Shown one piece after another: positions 9,631-18,364 of a stretch of 64,000 nucleotides of DNA (within the stretch, counting starts at the first letter, position 1; every line of letters begins with the position of its first letter). The translations under genes were made by a program, and so were the position numbers. The notes below the pieces were generated by a model that saw only the letters and a program-made list of their open reading frames with translations, ran no database searches and was not told where the DNA came from. This stretch comes from Litoreibacter ponti (lineage in GTDB: Bacteria; Pseudomonadota; Alphaproteobacteria; Rhodobacterales; Rhodobacteraceae), in NCBI RefSeq assembly GCF_003054285.1, contig NZ_QBKS01000001.1:496001-560000 (forward strand), in the 5' to 3' direction.

Positions 9631-9645
9631 TTAACCAAGGGTCAA
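9631..9645 (+). promoter_or_regulatory. Possible CtrA-like site (TTAA-N7-TCAA)
   Basis: TTAACCAAGGGTCAA lies in the 263-base gap between the AraC-type gene and the transporter operon. The CtrA consensus is TTAA-N7-TTAA, so the second half has one mismatch. Such a short motif can occur by chance; regulation of the transporter is not shown. Confidence 0.25.
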
Positions 9646-9675
9646 CGCGAGAAATAACCGCGAAAGCCCGTGATA

Positions 9676-10467
9676 TCAGGCAGATCTTCGGGATTTCCGA
9701 AAGGCCGAAGGGCTTTGTCCTGTATGCTGCTGAAAAGCCCGGGTAAAATAGGCCGGGCTCGAAAATCCCAGCTTTGAGGCGATGTCCTGCACCGGGCGGT
9801 CGGTGTCGCGCAGGGCGGCGCAGGCGGCCTGGATCACACGTTCTTGAAGCAGCGCGGAGGCGGGTTTGCCCACGGCATTCTGGGTCAGGCGTGTGAGATG
9901 CGTGGGCGTGACCTGCAGATCGGCGGCGAATTCGCCCAGCGATTTTCCGTCCCGATGCCCGATGCTGACCACATGGCTGAAGCGGCGCAATACGCGGTCG
10001 GACTTGCCGGGCTCTTCCTGCGGCTGCTCTGTCAGGGCGCGGTCAAGCCAGACGCCCAGCATCATCACATGGGCCATCACCGCGCGGCGCTGGCCGGGGC
10101 GCAGCTCCGACAGCTCTCGCGCCAGCGCGTCGATCAGCCCGGCCGCGTCGCTTTGCATCTGCACCGTCGTGGCCTTCAACAGGGCCGCCCGGCGTGGCAG
10201 GCCAAGGCTTTCGTCGCGGGGCAGGGAGACGACCATGCCCTGCGGCGCGGCAAACATCTCGTAGCTGAACAGCGTGTGGGGCGGGATGAAAACGGCCGTG
10301 TTCGGCCCGATGCCGCGCATCCGGCAGTCGACCATGATCCGGCCCTGCCCACGGGTGACCCAGAAAAGAATCGGATAATCGAGCGATTGCGCCGCATCCG
10401 AGCGCCACGCCTCCGTGCGCTGATGCGTGGCGAGGGTCTCTACCATGGGGAGCGTCTTGGGAGCCAT
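9676..10467 (-). CDS. AraC-family transcriptional regulator
   Basis: 263-residue one-component regulator. Residues 1 to about 140 form a cupin-like sensing region (GQGRIMVDCRMRGIGPNTA). The C-terminal 100 residues contain the double helix-turn-helix of AraC/XylS proteins: first helix pair around LGEFAADLQVTPTHLTRL, second around VQDIASKLGFSSPAYFTRAF, followed by GQSPSAFRKSRR. It is encoded upstream of, and on the same strand as, the ABC transporter, separated by 263 bases with room for a promoter, so control of that operon is plausible but not demonstrated. No inducer can be named. Confidence 0.92.
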   Translation of the reverse strand: MAPKTLPMVETLATHQRTEAWRSDAAQSLDYPILFWVTRGQGRIMVDCRMRGIGPNTAVFIPPHTLFSYEMFAAPQGMVVSLPRDESLGLPRRAALLKATTVQMQSDAAGLIDALARELSELRPGQRRAVMAHVMMLGVWLDRALTEQPQEEPGKSDRVLRRFSHVVSIGHRDGKSLGEFAADLQVTPTHLTRLTQNAVGKPASALLQERVIQAACAALRDTDRPVQDIASKLGFSSPAYFTRAFQQHTGQSPSAFRKSRRSA

Positions 10468-10581
10468 GAAGCCGCGGTATCCTGTCGGTCGAAGTGGGGA
10501 GGCGATTGTTCGATTTTGGTGTCACAATACCTACTTAGTGGGTCGCGACACTGTCAAATGTGGAATTGTGGCAACTTTGTG

Positions 10582-11460
10582 TCAGGCCGTCAGCTGATCG
10601 GCGGAAATCTGCGCCCAGTCGCGCATCCGGGCCCGGAACCAGGTGCGCTGGCGCTTGGCATATTGGCGCGAAGCGGTGATCGCGCGGGTCCGGGCCTCTG
10701 CCAGCGAAATCTCGCCGTTCAGATACGCCATAAGCTCAGGTCCGCCGATGGCCTTGGCCGAGGGACGCCGGGGGTCCCAGTCGCCGCGCAGGGCGCGGAC
10801 CTCGTCCAGCGCACCCTGTTCGAGCATCTGATCGAAGCGGCGGGTGATGCGGTCGTTGAGCCAGTCCTTCTCGGAGTTCAGCACGATCCCATGGGCGCGC
10901 GTCAGCGGCAGAAGAGGCGGCGGCGTGTCGTCCTGCCACGCGGCGATGCTGCGACCGGTGGCGCGTTGCACCTCCCACGCCCGCTGCACCCGGGCGCGGT
11001 TTTGCATGTCGATCCGGGCGAGGGTCTGTACGTCCAGATCATCGCACAAAAGCTCCAGCGGCAGCGCGTCGGCCTCCGCCCGGACCTGCGGCGGGGTAGC
11101 CGGGATATCGGCGAGCCCCTCGGTCAATGCGGTGAAATTCAGCCCCGTGCCGCCGACAATGATGGGGCGCGCGTCGCCTTGCAAAAACGGCGCGACGTCA
11201 CGCAGCCAATGCCCGGTGGAATAGGTGTCGGTATAGGGTATATGACCATAGAGCGCGTGCGGCGCGCGGGCCAGCTCGGACGCGTCGGGGCGGGCGGACA
11301 GCACCTGCCAGCAATCGAAAACCTGCAACGCGTCGGCGTTGACGATGATGCCGCCCTGCGCCTCCGCGATAGCCAGGGCGAGCGAGGACTTGCCCGATGC
11401 CGTCGGCCCCGCGATCAAAACCGGCGCGTCTTTGGGTATAGTTGCAAGCAATTCCAGCAT
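10582..11460 (-). CDS. miaA: tRNA dimethylallyltransferase
   Basis: Transfers a dimethylallyl group to N6 of A37 in tRNAs reading UNN codons. The P-loop GPTASGKSSLA lies near residues 16-26, and the family blocks VIVNADALQVF (DSxQ-like region), VGGTGLNFTAL, RARVQRAWEV and RQYAKRQRTWFRAR are present. The 292-residue product from the ATG at 11460 has normal length; a longer in-frame start at 11595 would overlap the divergent pyrH start and adds no family residues. It is divergent from pyrH with 115 bases between starts. Confidence 0.96.
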   Translation of the reverse strand: MLELLATIPKDAPVLIAGPTASGKSSLALAIAEAQGGIIVNADALQVFDCWQVLSARPDASELARAPHALYGHIPYTDTYSTGHWLRDVAPFLQGDARPIIVGGTGLNFTALTEGLADIPATPPQVRAEADALPLELLCDDLDVQTLARIDMQNRARVQRAWEVQRATGRSIAAWQDDTPPPLLPLTRAHGIVLNSEKDWLNDRITRRFDQMLEQGALDEVRALRGDWDPRRPSAKAIGGPELMAYLNGEISLAEARTRAITASRQYAKRQRTWFRARMRDWAQISADQLTA

Positions 11461-11575
11461 GTTGCCGCGCGATCTTGATGTGGGTGGCGCAGTTGGTGCG
11501 CTTCGCCGTTGAAACCGCCCCGGTTTTCCGACATTTTGCCGACAATTTGCAAGCAGCCAACAGGAGATCCGCCCG

Positions 11576-12307
11576 ATGAGCGATGACACCCCCAAAACCG
11601 CCTACAAACGCGTCTTGCTGAAAATCTCCGGCGAGGCGTTGATGGGCGATCAGGGGTTCGGGCTGCATCCGCCGACCGTCGAGCGCATCGCGCGTGAAAT
11701 CCAGACCGTGCACGAAATGGGCGTCGAGATCTGCATGGTGATTGGCGGCGGCAACATCTTCCGCGGGCTGCAGGGCTCCGCGCAGGGCATGGAGCGGACA
11801 ACGGCGGATTACATGGGCATGCTCGCCACGGTGATGAACGCGCTCGCCATGCAGGGCGCGCTGGAGGCGCTTGGCATCCACACGCGGGTGATCTCGGCCA
11901 TCACGATGAACGAGGTGGCAGAGCCCTACATTCGCCGCCGCGCCGTGCGCCACCTGGAAAAGAAGCGGGTCTGCATCTTCGCCGCCGGGACCGGCAATCC
12001 ATATTTTACCACCGACACCGCGAGCGCGCTGCGCGCCAACGAGATGTCGTGCGAGGCGATCTTCATGGGCAAGAACGGCGTCGACGGGGTCTATGACAAG
12101 GACCCGGCCAAGCATGACGACGCAAAACGCTACGACGAGGTGAGCTACGACGACGTGCTGGCCAAGCGGCTGGCGGTCATGGATGCCTCCGCCATCGCGC
12201 TGGCGCGCGACAATGACTTGCCGATCATCGTCTTCTCCCTCGACGAGCCCGGCGGCTTCCGCGGCATCCTGGCGGGCGAGGGGACCTACACGAAAGTGCA
12301 GGGCTGA
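11576..12307 (+). CDS. pyrH: Uridylate kinase
   Basis: Phosphorylates UMP to UDP; hexameric amino-acid-kinase fold, 243 residues as usual. Motifs: KRVLLKISGEALMG (phosphate binding), VIGGGNIFRG, GNPYFTTDTASALRA and a DGVYDKDP block. AGGAG lies 9 bases before the ATG. In many bacteria frr follows directly; here an inverted Hint-domain gene stands between them. The stop lies 6 bases from the end of that convergent gene with no clear terminator. Confidence 0.97.
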   Translation: MSDDTPKTAYKRVLLKISGEALMGDQGFGLHPPTVERIAREIQTVHEMGVEICMVIGGGNIFRGLQGSAQGMERTTADYMGMLATVMNALAMQGALEALGIHTRVISAITMNEVAEPYIRRRAVRHLEKKRVCIFAAGTGNPYFTTDTASALRANEMSCEAIFMGKNGVDGVYDKDPAKHDDAKRYDEVSYDDVLAKRLAVMDASAIALARDNDLPIIVFSLDEPGGFRGILAGEGTYTKVQG

Positions 12308-12313
12308 GGCGGC

Positions 12314-13348
12314 TTAGGTCAGCGTAAAGCGGCGGTTTTTCAGGTGCCTGCGCAGCAGACTGCGTTGCGCATGACCGCGCGGCTCGGGTCGGGCGAGCTG
12401 TGGCGGCGCGACCGGTGGCACCTTTCCGGGCAAGATATCCGAAACTTGAGGCCCGGGAAAGAAGGTCTCTACCGCGGCGCCATTGGCAAAGACGATCTCG
12501 TGGTGCCTGCAGGCAAAATGGACGTAGGTCACCGGCAACACACGCAGCCCGCGCCGCACGCCCGGCCAGTCCAGAAGGCGTTTGGCGGGAACGAAGATCT
12601 CGTCGGCCGCAAACATCCGCTTGGCGATTTTCGAGCGTAAACGCACCCGGTGTTGTGGCGATAGCGCCAAGGGCGCGGATGGAATGCCGGGACCAAGTGC
12701 GCCCGGCTTGAACAGGATCGGCGCGTGGGGGCCCGCCCAGAACAGCGATCGCACATGCACCCAAGTGATCTCTTGCGGACCGTGATCCTGGGTCAGCACA
12801 CGCATTCCCGATTTCAGCGTCTCCACGGCGACCTCGCCCGAGGGCGTTGCGATTTGGGTGCCTTCGGCGAAACAGACGATCGACGCGTTGTCGACGGACT
12901 CGCTCGTAAAAAAGCCCGCGCCGTTGGTGTTTTGTGCCGATGTCAGCTCTATGGACTGGATGGATGTGTTGTCGAGCGAGTCGGAGTTGCTCAGCGTGGT
13001 GCGAAGGAACGTGTCCCCATTGGTCGTCTGGATCACCAGATAATCATCCGTGACCGTGGTACCATCCCCCAGCGTGATGGTTGCGGTGTAGATCATGGAC
13101 GCATCGACAAAATACGAGGCCGCGCCAGACCCGAGATCGTAGTTGATGAAGTCGTTGGCCGGGTTGTTTTCGTCGTCATAAATGACGCCGTCATCATCCT
13201 CGTCAACCTGAGTGATTGTGACAAGGGCGAGGTCATCATGCACGCCAAGCAGCACCGACGGGTTGTCCACGTCGTTGTCTGTTTCGTCAGTGTCGACCAA
13301 GGCGAAGTTGCCAAGGTAGATCATTGTGGCGTCGGTGAGAGTGGTCAA
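12314..13348 (-). CDS. Hint-domain (Hint_2) protein
   Basis: 344 residues. Residues 1-155 are Asp/Asn/Thr-rich with repeated acidic strings (DETDNDVDN, DEDDDGVIYDDENN), resembling calcium-binding or adhesin-like modules. The Hint (Hedgehog/intein) module starts at Cys159 in CFAEGTQIATPSGEVAVETL, continues through MRVLTQDHGPQ and LSPQHRV, and ends near HHEIVFANGAAVETFFPG. Hint folds perform an N-S acyl shift at the first Cys, and many Rhodobacterales encode such proteins with unknown targets. There is no signal peptide; the N-terminus may act as a secreted-repeat passenger. It is inserted, inverted, between pyrH and frr. Confidence 0.82.
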   Translation of the reverse strand: MTTLTDATMIYLGNFALVDTDETDNDVDNPSVLLGVHDDLALVTITQVDEDDDGVIYDDENNPANDFINYDLGSGAASYFVDASMIYTATITLGDGTTVTDDYLVIQTTNGDTFLRTTLSNSDSLDNTSIQSIELTSAQNTNGAGFFTSESVDNASIVCFAEGTQIATPSGEVAVETLKSGMRVLTQDHGPQEITWVHVRSLFWAGPHAPILFKPGALGPGIPSAPLALSPQHRVRLRSKIAKRMFAADEIFVPAKRLLDWPGVRRGLRVLPVTYVHFACRHHEIVFANGAAVETFFPGPQVSDILPGKVPPVAPPQLARPEPRGHAQRSLLRRHLKNRRFTLT

Positions 13349-13558
13349 AGCACGGCTCTGGGGACAGCGGGATACTCCGGCGACATGGCCACAAGGCCTT
13401 GAACACTTGGTAAATGGTCCGCGGCCTTTTTGTTAAAATTGAACGCATTGAGCGTCGCGGACACGGCGTGCGACTATTCGTGCAAACCGAACTGGCCTCA
13501 CGCCCGAGCTTGCTTTAAATGGAGAGCAACAAAACAAAAAACCGGACGGAAGAAGACC

Positions 13559-14122
13559 ATGTCTGACGACTTTATGCTCGATACCGATGATATTCAGCGC
13601 CGCATGGATGGCGCGATGGCCTCCCTGCGGACCGAGTTCGGCAGCTTGCGGACGGGGCGTGCCTCCGGCTCGATGCTGGAGCCGGTGATGGTGGATGCCT
13701 ATGGGCAGATGACGCCGATCAACCAGGTGGGCACCGTCAACGTGCCCGAGCCGCGCATGGTCACGGTGAACGTCTGGGACAAGGGCCTTGTGGGCAAGGT
13801 GGAGAAGGCGATCCGCGAGAGCGGGCTTGGCATCAACCCGCAGCTCAACGGCACGATCATCATGCTGCCGATCCCGGAGCTTAACGAAGAGCGCCGCCGC
13901 GAGCTGACCAAGGTCGCCGGGCAATACGCCGAGAACGCGCGCATCTCGATCCGCAACATCCGCCGCGACGCGATGGACCAGATCAAGAAGGCCAAGGCCG
14001 ACGGCCTGTCCGAGGACGACCAGAAGATCTGGGAAAGCGAGGTCCAGGAGATGATCGACGCGCAGATCAAGGCGGTTGATCAGGCGCTGGAAAACAAGCA
14101 AGAAGAAATCATGCAGGTGTAA
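13559..14122 (+). CDS. frr: Ribosome recycling factor
   Basis: Splits the post-termination ribosome together with EF-G. The start at ATG 13559 (GGAAG 7 bases upstream) gives 187 residues, the normal length; an in-frame upstream start at 13430 would add about 40 residues unlike the family. Family blocks: LRTGRASGSMLEPV, INQVGTVNVPEPRM, RESGLGINPQLNG and ELTKVAGQYAENARISIRN. The 210-base gap upstream, shared with the divergent Hint gene, must hold its promoter; I cannot assign it confidently. Confidence 0.97.
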   Translation: MSDDFMLDTDDIQRRMDGAMASLRTEFGSLRTGRASGSMLEPVMVDAYGQMTPINQVGTVNVPEPRMVTVNVWDKGLVGKVEKAIRESGLGINPQLNGTIIMLPIPELNEERRRELTKVAGQYAENARISIRNIRRDAMDQIKKAKADGLSEDDQKIWESEVQEMIDAQIKAVDQALENKQEEIMQV

Positions 14123-14140
14123 TTTCGCCGCGTTGGATAT

Positions 14141-14165
14141 GGCCGCCTGACAGGGGCGGCCTTTT
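14141..14165 (+). terminator. Intrinsic terminator after frr
   Basis: GGCCGCC (14141-14147) pairs with GGCGGCC (14155-14161), 7-base loop, followed by TTTT. It starts 18 bases past the frr stop. It separates frr from the envelope operon that begins at 14207. Confidence 0.75.
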
Positions 14166-14206
14166 GCGTTAAAGAAATAAAAAAGAAAAGAATTGAGGGT
14201 GCAGCA

Positions 14207-14935
14207 ATGAGCGTCACAGACATCAATCCCGGCGGACCCCGCCATGTGGCCATCATCATGGATGGCAACGGGCGTTGGGCCACGCAGCGTGGACGCCCGC
14301 GGCTGTTCGGCCACCAGGCGGGTGCCAAGCGCGTGCGCCAGGCGGTGGAGACCTGCCCGAGCCTCGGCGTTAAATACCTGACAATGTTTGCCTTCTCGAC
14401 CGAGAACTGGAAGCGCACCCAGTCCGAGGTCTCTGGCCTGATGGCGCTGTTCCGCCGCTATATCCAGCGCGAGGCGAACTACCTGCACCGCCTTGGCACC
14501 CGGGTGCGTTTCATCGGCGAGCGCGACAAGCTCGACAAGAAGCTGCAGGCGCTGATGGACTACCTTGAGAAGCTGACCGAGAACAACGACACCACGCATC
14601 TGACGATTGCGCTGAACTACGGTGCGCGCGACGAGGTGACCCGCGCGACGCAGCGCCTGGCCGTCGAGATTGCCGAAAAGCGGCTGCGTCCCGATCAGGT
14701 GAACTCCGAAGTGCTGGCGTCCTTCCTTGATACCTACATGCTGCCGGACCCCGATCTGGTGATCCGGACCTCGGGCGAGGCGCGCATCTCGAACTTCCTG
14801 CTGTGGCAATCGGCCTATGCGGAATACGAGTTCATCGACACCCATTGGCCGGATTTCACCCCCGACGTGTTCGAGGCCGTGGTCAGCCGCTACGGCAGCC
14901 GCGATCGTCGTTTTGGGGCCGTCAAGAAGGCCTGA
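14207..14935 (+). CDS. uppS: Isoprenyl (undecaprenyl) diphosphate synthase
   Basis: Condenses isopentenyl diphosphate units in cis onto farnesyl diphosphate to make the C55 (or C50) carrier lipid for peptidoglycan and O-antigen. 242 residues; family blocks HVAIIMDGNGRWA (catalytic Asp, near residues 11-23), RGRPRLFGHQAGAKRVR, TMFAFSTENWKR and the C-terminal DLVIRTSGEARISNFLLWQ and EYEFIDTHWPDF. An A-rich leader and GAGGG precede the ATG. It is the first gene of the long envelope cluster. Confidence 0.96.
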   Translation: MSVTDINPGGPRHVAIIMDGNGRWATQRGRPRLFGHQAGAKRVRQAVETCPSLGVKYLTMFAFSTENWKRTQSEVSGLMALFRRYIQREANYLHRLGTRVRFIGERDKLDKKLQALMDYLEKLTENNDTTHLTIALNYGARDEVTRATQRLAVEIAEKRLRPDQVNSEVLASFLDTYMLPDPDLVIRTSGEARISNFLLWQSAYAEYEFIDTHWPDFTPDVFEAVVSRYGSRDRRFGAVKKA

Positions 14936-14968
14936 TAAAGGCCTCCGCTTGCATCTTTGGGAGGGGAT

Positions 14969-15757
14969 ATGAGCGCAACTTCGGAAAAGTTTGCCGATCT
15001 CGCCGTGCGGATGAGCTCTGGCGCGGTCATGGCCGTGGTGGGCATCGCCGCCGTCTGGGCGGGGGGCATCTGGTTCATGATCCTGCTGACCGTGATCTGC
15101 GCCGCGCTCGTGTGGGAGCTGGTGCGCATGCTGGGCGGCGGCCCGCGCCGCGCCATCACCATGGGCCTGATCGCGGCGGGATCGTTTCTGGCGGTGCGCT
15201 TCTTGCCCGAAGGCGTGGGCCTGCCCTTCGTGCTGGCCCCTGCGCTGGCGGGGATAGGTCTGCTGGAGCGCAACCGCACGCTCTACATCGTGTTCTCCGC
15301 GCTGATCGTGATCGCCTGCTACGGGTTGGCGGTGCAGCGCGTCGATTTCGGCTTCCAATGGATGCTGTGGCTGGCGCTGGTGGTGATTGCCACCGATGTA
15401 TTCGGCTATTTTGCGGGCCGTCTGCTGGGCGGGCCGAAATTCTGGCCGCAGGTCAGCCCGAAGAAGACTTGGTCCGGGACCGCGGCAGGTTGGATCGCCG
15501 CCGCGGTGGTGGGTGTCTTCTTCATGGGACCCGGCGTGGGCGTGGAAATCATCGGGATTTCCATCGCAATCTCAATGGCTTCGCAGATGGGCGACATCGC
15601 GGAGAGCGCGATGAAGCGCAAGATGGGGGTCAAGGACAGCTCGGCCCTGATCCCGGGCCATGGCGGCGTGTTTGACCGCTTTGACGGCATGCTCGGCGCG
15701 TCGGTGTTCCTGCTGCTGATCGAGCAGCTTGTGGATTTCCCGCCGGTCCCCCTGTGA
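14969..15757 (+). CDS. cdsA: Phosphatidate cytidylyltransferase
   Basis: Makes CDP-diacylglycerol from phosphatidate and CTP, the branch point of phospholipid synthesis. The ATG at 14969 is chosen because GGGAGGGG ends 4 bases upstream; a TTG at 14957 is in frame but has no ribosome site. The 262-residue protein has about seven hydrophobic segments and ends with the CDP-alcohol signature region MKRKMGVKDSSALIPGHGG followed by FDRFDGML. Its stop overlaps the dxr GTG start by 4 bases (translational coupling). Confidence 0.95.
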   Translation: MSATSEKFADLAVRMSSGAVMAVVGIAAVWAGGIWFMILLTVICAALVWELVRMLGGGPRRAITMGLIAAGSFLAVRFLPEGVGLPFVLAPALAGIGLLERNRTLYIVFSALIVIACYGLAVQRVDFGFQWMLWLALVVIATDVFGYFAGRLLGGPKFWPQVSPKKTWSGTAAGWIAAAVVGVFFMGPGVGVEIIGISIAISMASQMGDIAESAMKRKMGVKDSSALIPGHGGVFDRFDGMLGASVFLLLIEQLVDFPPVPL

Positions 15758-16932
15758 CGCGCAAGGTCACGATTTTTGGCTCCACCGGCTCGATCGGGGA
15801 GAACACGGTCGACCTGATCGCCCGCGCGCCGGAGACATACGATGTGGTCGCCCTGACCGGCGGGCGCAACGTGGCACGACTGGCAGAGCAGGCGCGGGCG
15901 CTGAGCGCCGATCTTGCGGTGACGGCGTTTGATGAGTGCTTCGACGATCTGAAAGCGGCGCTGTCCGGCACGGGCATCGAGGTCGCAGCGGGCGCGCAAG
16001 CGGTGGAAGAGGCCGCAGATCGGCCCGCGGATTGGGTCATGTCGGCCATCGTCGGCGCGGCGGGGCTGCCGCCCGGCCTGCGCGCGCTGCGGCAGGGCAA
16101 GACGCTGGCCTTGGCCAACAAGGAGTCGCTTGTGACTGCGGGGCCGCTGTTGCTGGCCGAAGCAAAACGCCATGGCGCGACGATCCTGCCGGTGGACAGC
16201 GAGCATTCGGCCGTCTTCCAGGCGCTGGTGGGCGAGGATATCGCCGCCGTGGAGCGGGTGATCATAACCGCCTCGGGCGGCGCGTTCCGCGACTGGCCGA
16301 TTGAGGCGCTGGAGCACGCGACGCTGGCCGAGGCCTCGTCCCATCCAAACTGGGACATGGGACAGCGGATCACCATCGACTCGGCGAGCTTGTTTAACAA
16401 AGCCATGGAGCTGATTGAAACCAAAGAATTCTTTGGCGTCAGGCCGGATCAGATCGAGGCGGTCGTGCACCCCGAAAGCCTGATCCACGCCTTGGTCGGT
16501 TTCAATGACGGCGCGCTGATGGCGCATCTTGGGCCGCCGGATATGCGCCACGCCATAGGCTACGCGCTGCATTGGCCGGACCGGGGCCATGTGCCGGTGG
16601 ACCGGCTCGATCTTGCGCAGATTGGCTCGCTCAATTTCCGCAAGGCCTGTGCGGATCGCTATCCGGCGTTGCGACTGGCGCGCGACGTGATGGAGACCGG
16701 CGGGCTGTCCGGGGCCGCGTTCAATGCGGCCAAGGAGGCGGCGCTTGATGCGTTCATCGCCGAAGAGATCGGCTTTTTGGACATGGCGCGGGTTGTTGAC
16801 GGGGTTTTGATGCGGCTTCAGGGGCAAAATAGCCTTAGTTGCGACACACTCACCCTTGATAAGGTGCTCGCAGTGGACCATCTCGCCAGACAGGTGGCGC
16901 AAGAGGTCGCTCGGGGCCTTGCGCAAGGCTGA
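15754..16932 (+). CDS. dxr: 1-deoxy-D-xylulose 5-phosphate reductoisomerase
   Basis: Second step of the non-mevalonate isoprenoid pathway, NADPH-dependent. Starts with GTG overlapping the cdsA stop. The N-terminal Rossmann motif is FGSTGSIGENTVDLI; then ALANKESLV, the metal-binding PVDSEHSAVFQ, TASGGAFRDW, and HPNWDMGQRITIDSASLFNK for substrate. At 392 residues the length is normal. It supplies precursors to the uppS product encoded two genes upstream. Confidence 0.97.
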   Translation: MTRKVTIFGSTGSIGENTVDLIARAPETYDVVALTGGRNVARLAEQARALSADLAVTAFDECFDDLKAALSGTGIEVAAGAQAVEEAADRPADWVMSAIVGAAGLPPGLRALRQGKTLALANKESLVTAGPLLLAEAKRHGATILPVDSEHSAVFQALVGEDIAAVERVIITASGGAFRDWPIEALEHATLAEASSHPNWDMGQRITIDSASLFNKAMELIETKEFFGVRPDQIEAVVHPESLIHALVGFNDGALMAHLGPPDMRHAIGYALHWPDRGHVPVDRLDLAQIGSLNFRKACADRYPALRLARDVMETGGLSGAAFNAAKEAALDAFIAEEIGFLDMARVVDGVLMRLQGQNSLSCDTLTLDKVLAVDHLARQVAQEVARGLAQG

Positions 16933-16966
16933 GCTGAAAAGACGACGCACGAGAAGGGCAGACGAC

Positions 16967-18301
16967 ATGGATATACTCGGGATGATGCCGAGCTTTGGTG
17001 GGTTCTTGGGTACGTTAGTGGCGTTCGTCGTGGCCCTGTCGGTGATCGTCGCGATCCATGAATACGGGCATTACATCGTCGGCCGCTGGTGCGGCATCCA
17101 CGCGGAAGTGTTCTCGCTGGGCTTCGGCCCGGTGATCTACTCGCGCGTCGACAAGCGTGGCACGGTCTGGCAGGTCGCCGCATTGCCCTTTGGCGGTTAT
17201 GTGAAGTTTCTGGGCGACGCGGACGCGGCGTCTGGTAAGGATGGCGAGACGATCAGCCAGCTGAGCGAGGCCGAACGCAAACGCACGATGCATGGCGCCG
17301 ACCTGTGGCGCCGCTCGGCCGCCGTTGCGGCAGGACCGGTCTTCAACTTTATCCTTTCCATTCTGGTGTTTACCGGGATTTTCCTGTTTTCCGGCACGAC
17401 AACCGATGATCCGGTCATCGGCGAGGTTAAGCCGCATCCGGGGCAGGAAGAGCTGTTCGAGCCGGGTGACCGCCTGCTGAGCGTGGCGGGCGTCGAGACC
17501 CCCGATCTGGCGGCCTTCTACACGGCGGCGCGCGAAGCCGACCCGGCGCCCAGTGTGAGCTACGAGGTCGAACGCGACGGCGACCGCCTGAGCTTCGACA
17601 GCGTGTTTCCGTTTCCGCCGGTGATCGATCAGCTGCAGCCCAAATCCGCGGCGATGGATGGCGGTCTGGAAGTGGGCGACGTGATCACGTCGGTGGACGG
17701 GCAGGCGGTCTATGCGCTGAGCGAAGTGCAGGAGCTTGCCCAGTCCAGCGAAGGCGCGCCCTTGGCATTGGAGGTCTGGCGCGACGGCGAAACCTTGCAA
17801 AAGACGCTCACGCCGCGCCAGCGCGATCTGCCCACTGGCGACGGGTTCGAGACCCGCTGGTTGATCGGCTTTTCGGGCGGCGCGTTTTTCGAGCCGCCGC
17901 GCGTGACGCTCGGGGCCGGAGAGGCGCTTTTGGGCGGCTTGAACCAGACCTGGTTCATCGCGACGTCGAGCCTGTCGGGCATGTGGCACATGATTACCGG
18001 CGCGATCAGCTCGTGCAACATCCAAGGGCCCATCGGCATCGCGCAGACCTCGGGCGACATGGCAAGCCAGGGCGTGATGGAGTTCATCTGGTTCATCGCG
18101 GTGCTGTCGACCGCCGTGGGGCTGTTGAACCTGTTCCCGATCCCGGTGCTTGATGGCGGGCATCTGGTCTTCCATGCCTACGAGGCCGTCATGGGCAAGC
18201 CGCCCAGCGACAAGGCGTTGAATTTTATGATGATGGGCGGCCTGACCTTGCTGCTGTCATTGATGGTCTTCGCCCTGTCAAATGACCTTTTCTGTCCCTG
18301 A
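16967..18301 (+). CDS. rseP: Site-2 protease RseP (RIP metalloprotease)
   Basis: Intramembrane zinc protease that cleaves anti-sigma factors and signal-peptide remnants. The start at ATG 16967 gives 444 residues (family about 450). HEYGH at residues 31-35 in the first membrane helix and the NxxPxPxLDGG motif (NLFPIPVLDGGH) near the C-terminus form the zinc site. Two PDZ domains lie between (around residues 115-290), and FGGYVKFLGD marks the membrane re-entrant loop. It lies 34 bases after dxr, in the usual dxr-rseP-bamA order. Confidence 0.96.
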   Translation: MDILGMMPSFGGFLGTLVAFVVALSVIVAIHEYGHYIVGRWCGIHAEVFSLGFGPVIYSRVDKRGTVWQVAALPFGGYVKFLGDADAASGKDGETISQLSEAERKRTMHGADLWRRSAAVAAGPVFNFILSILVFTGIFLFSGTTTDDPVIGEVKPHPGQEELFEPGDRLLSVAGVETPDLAAFYTAAREADPAPSVSYEVERDGDRLSFDSVFPFPPVIDQLQPKSAAMDGGLEVGDVITSVDGQAVYALSEVQELAQSSEGAPLALEVWRDGETLQKTLTPRQRDLPTGDGFETRWLIGFSGGAFFEPPRVTLGAGEALLGGLNQTWFIATSSLSGMWHMITGAISSCNIQGPIGIAQTSGDMASQGVMEFIWFIAVLSTAVGLLNLFPIPVLDGGHLVFHAYEAVMGKPPSDKALNFMMMGGLTLLLSLMVFALSNDLFCP

Positions 18302-18364
18302 TCTCGCCCCATTCGCGCCACATTTGAGGGCGATATTGGTCCGGTGATTTGAGGGACTGGACCA

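Noticed and set aside
13433..15358. 641-codon minus-strand open frame
   Set aside because: Antisense shadow of frr, uppS and cdsA, all of which have diagnostic motifs on the plus strand.
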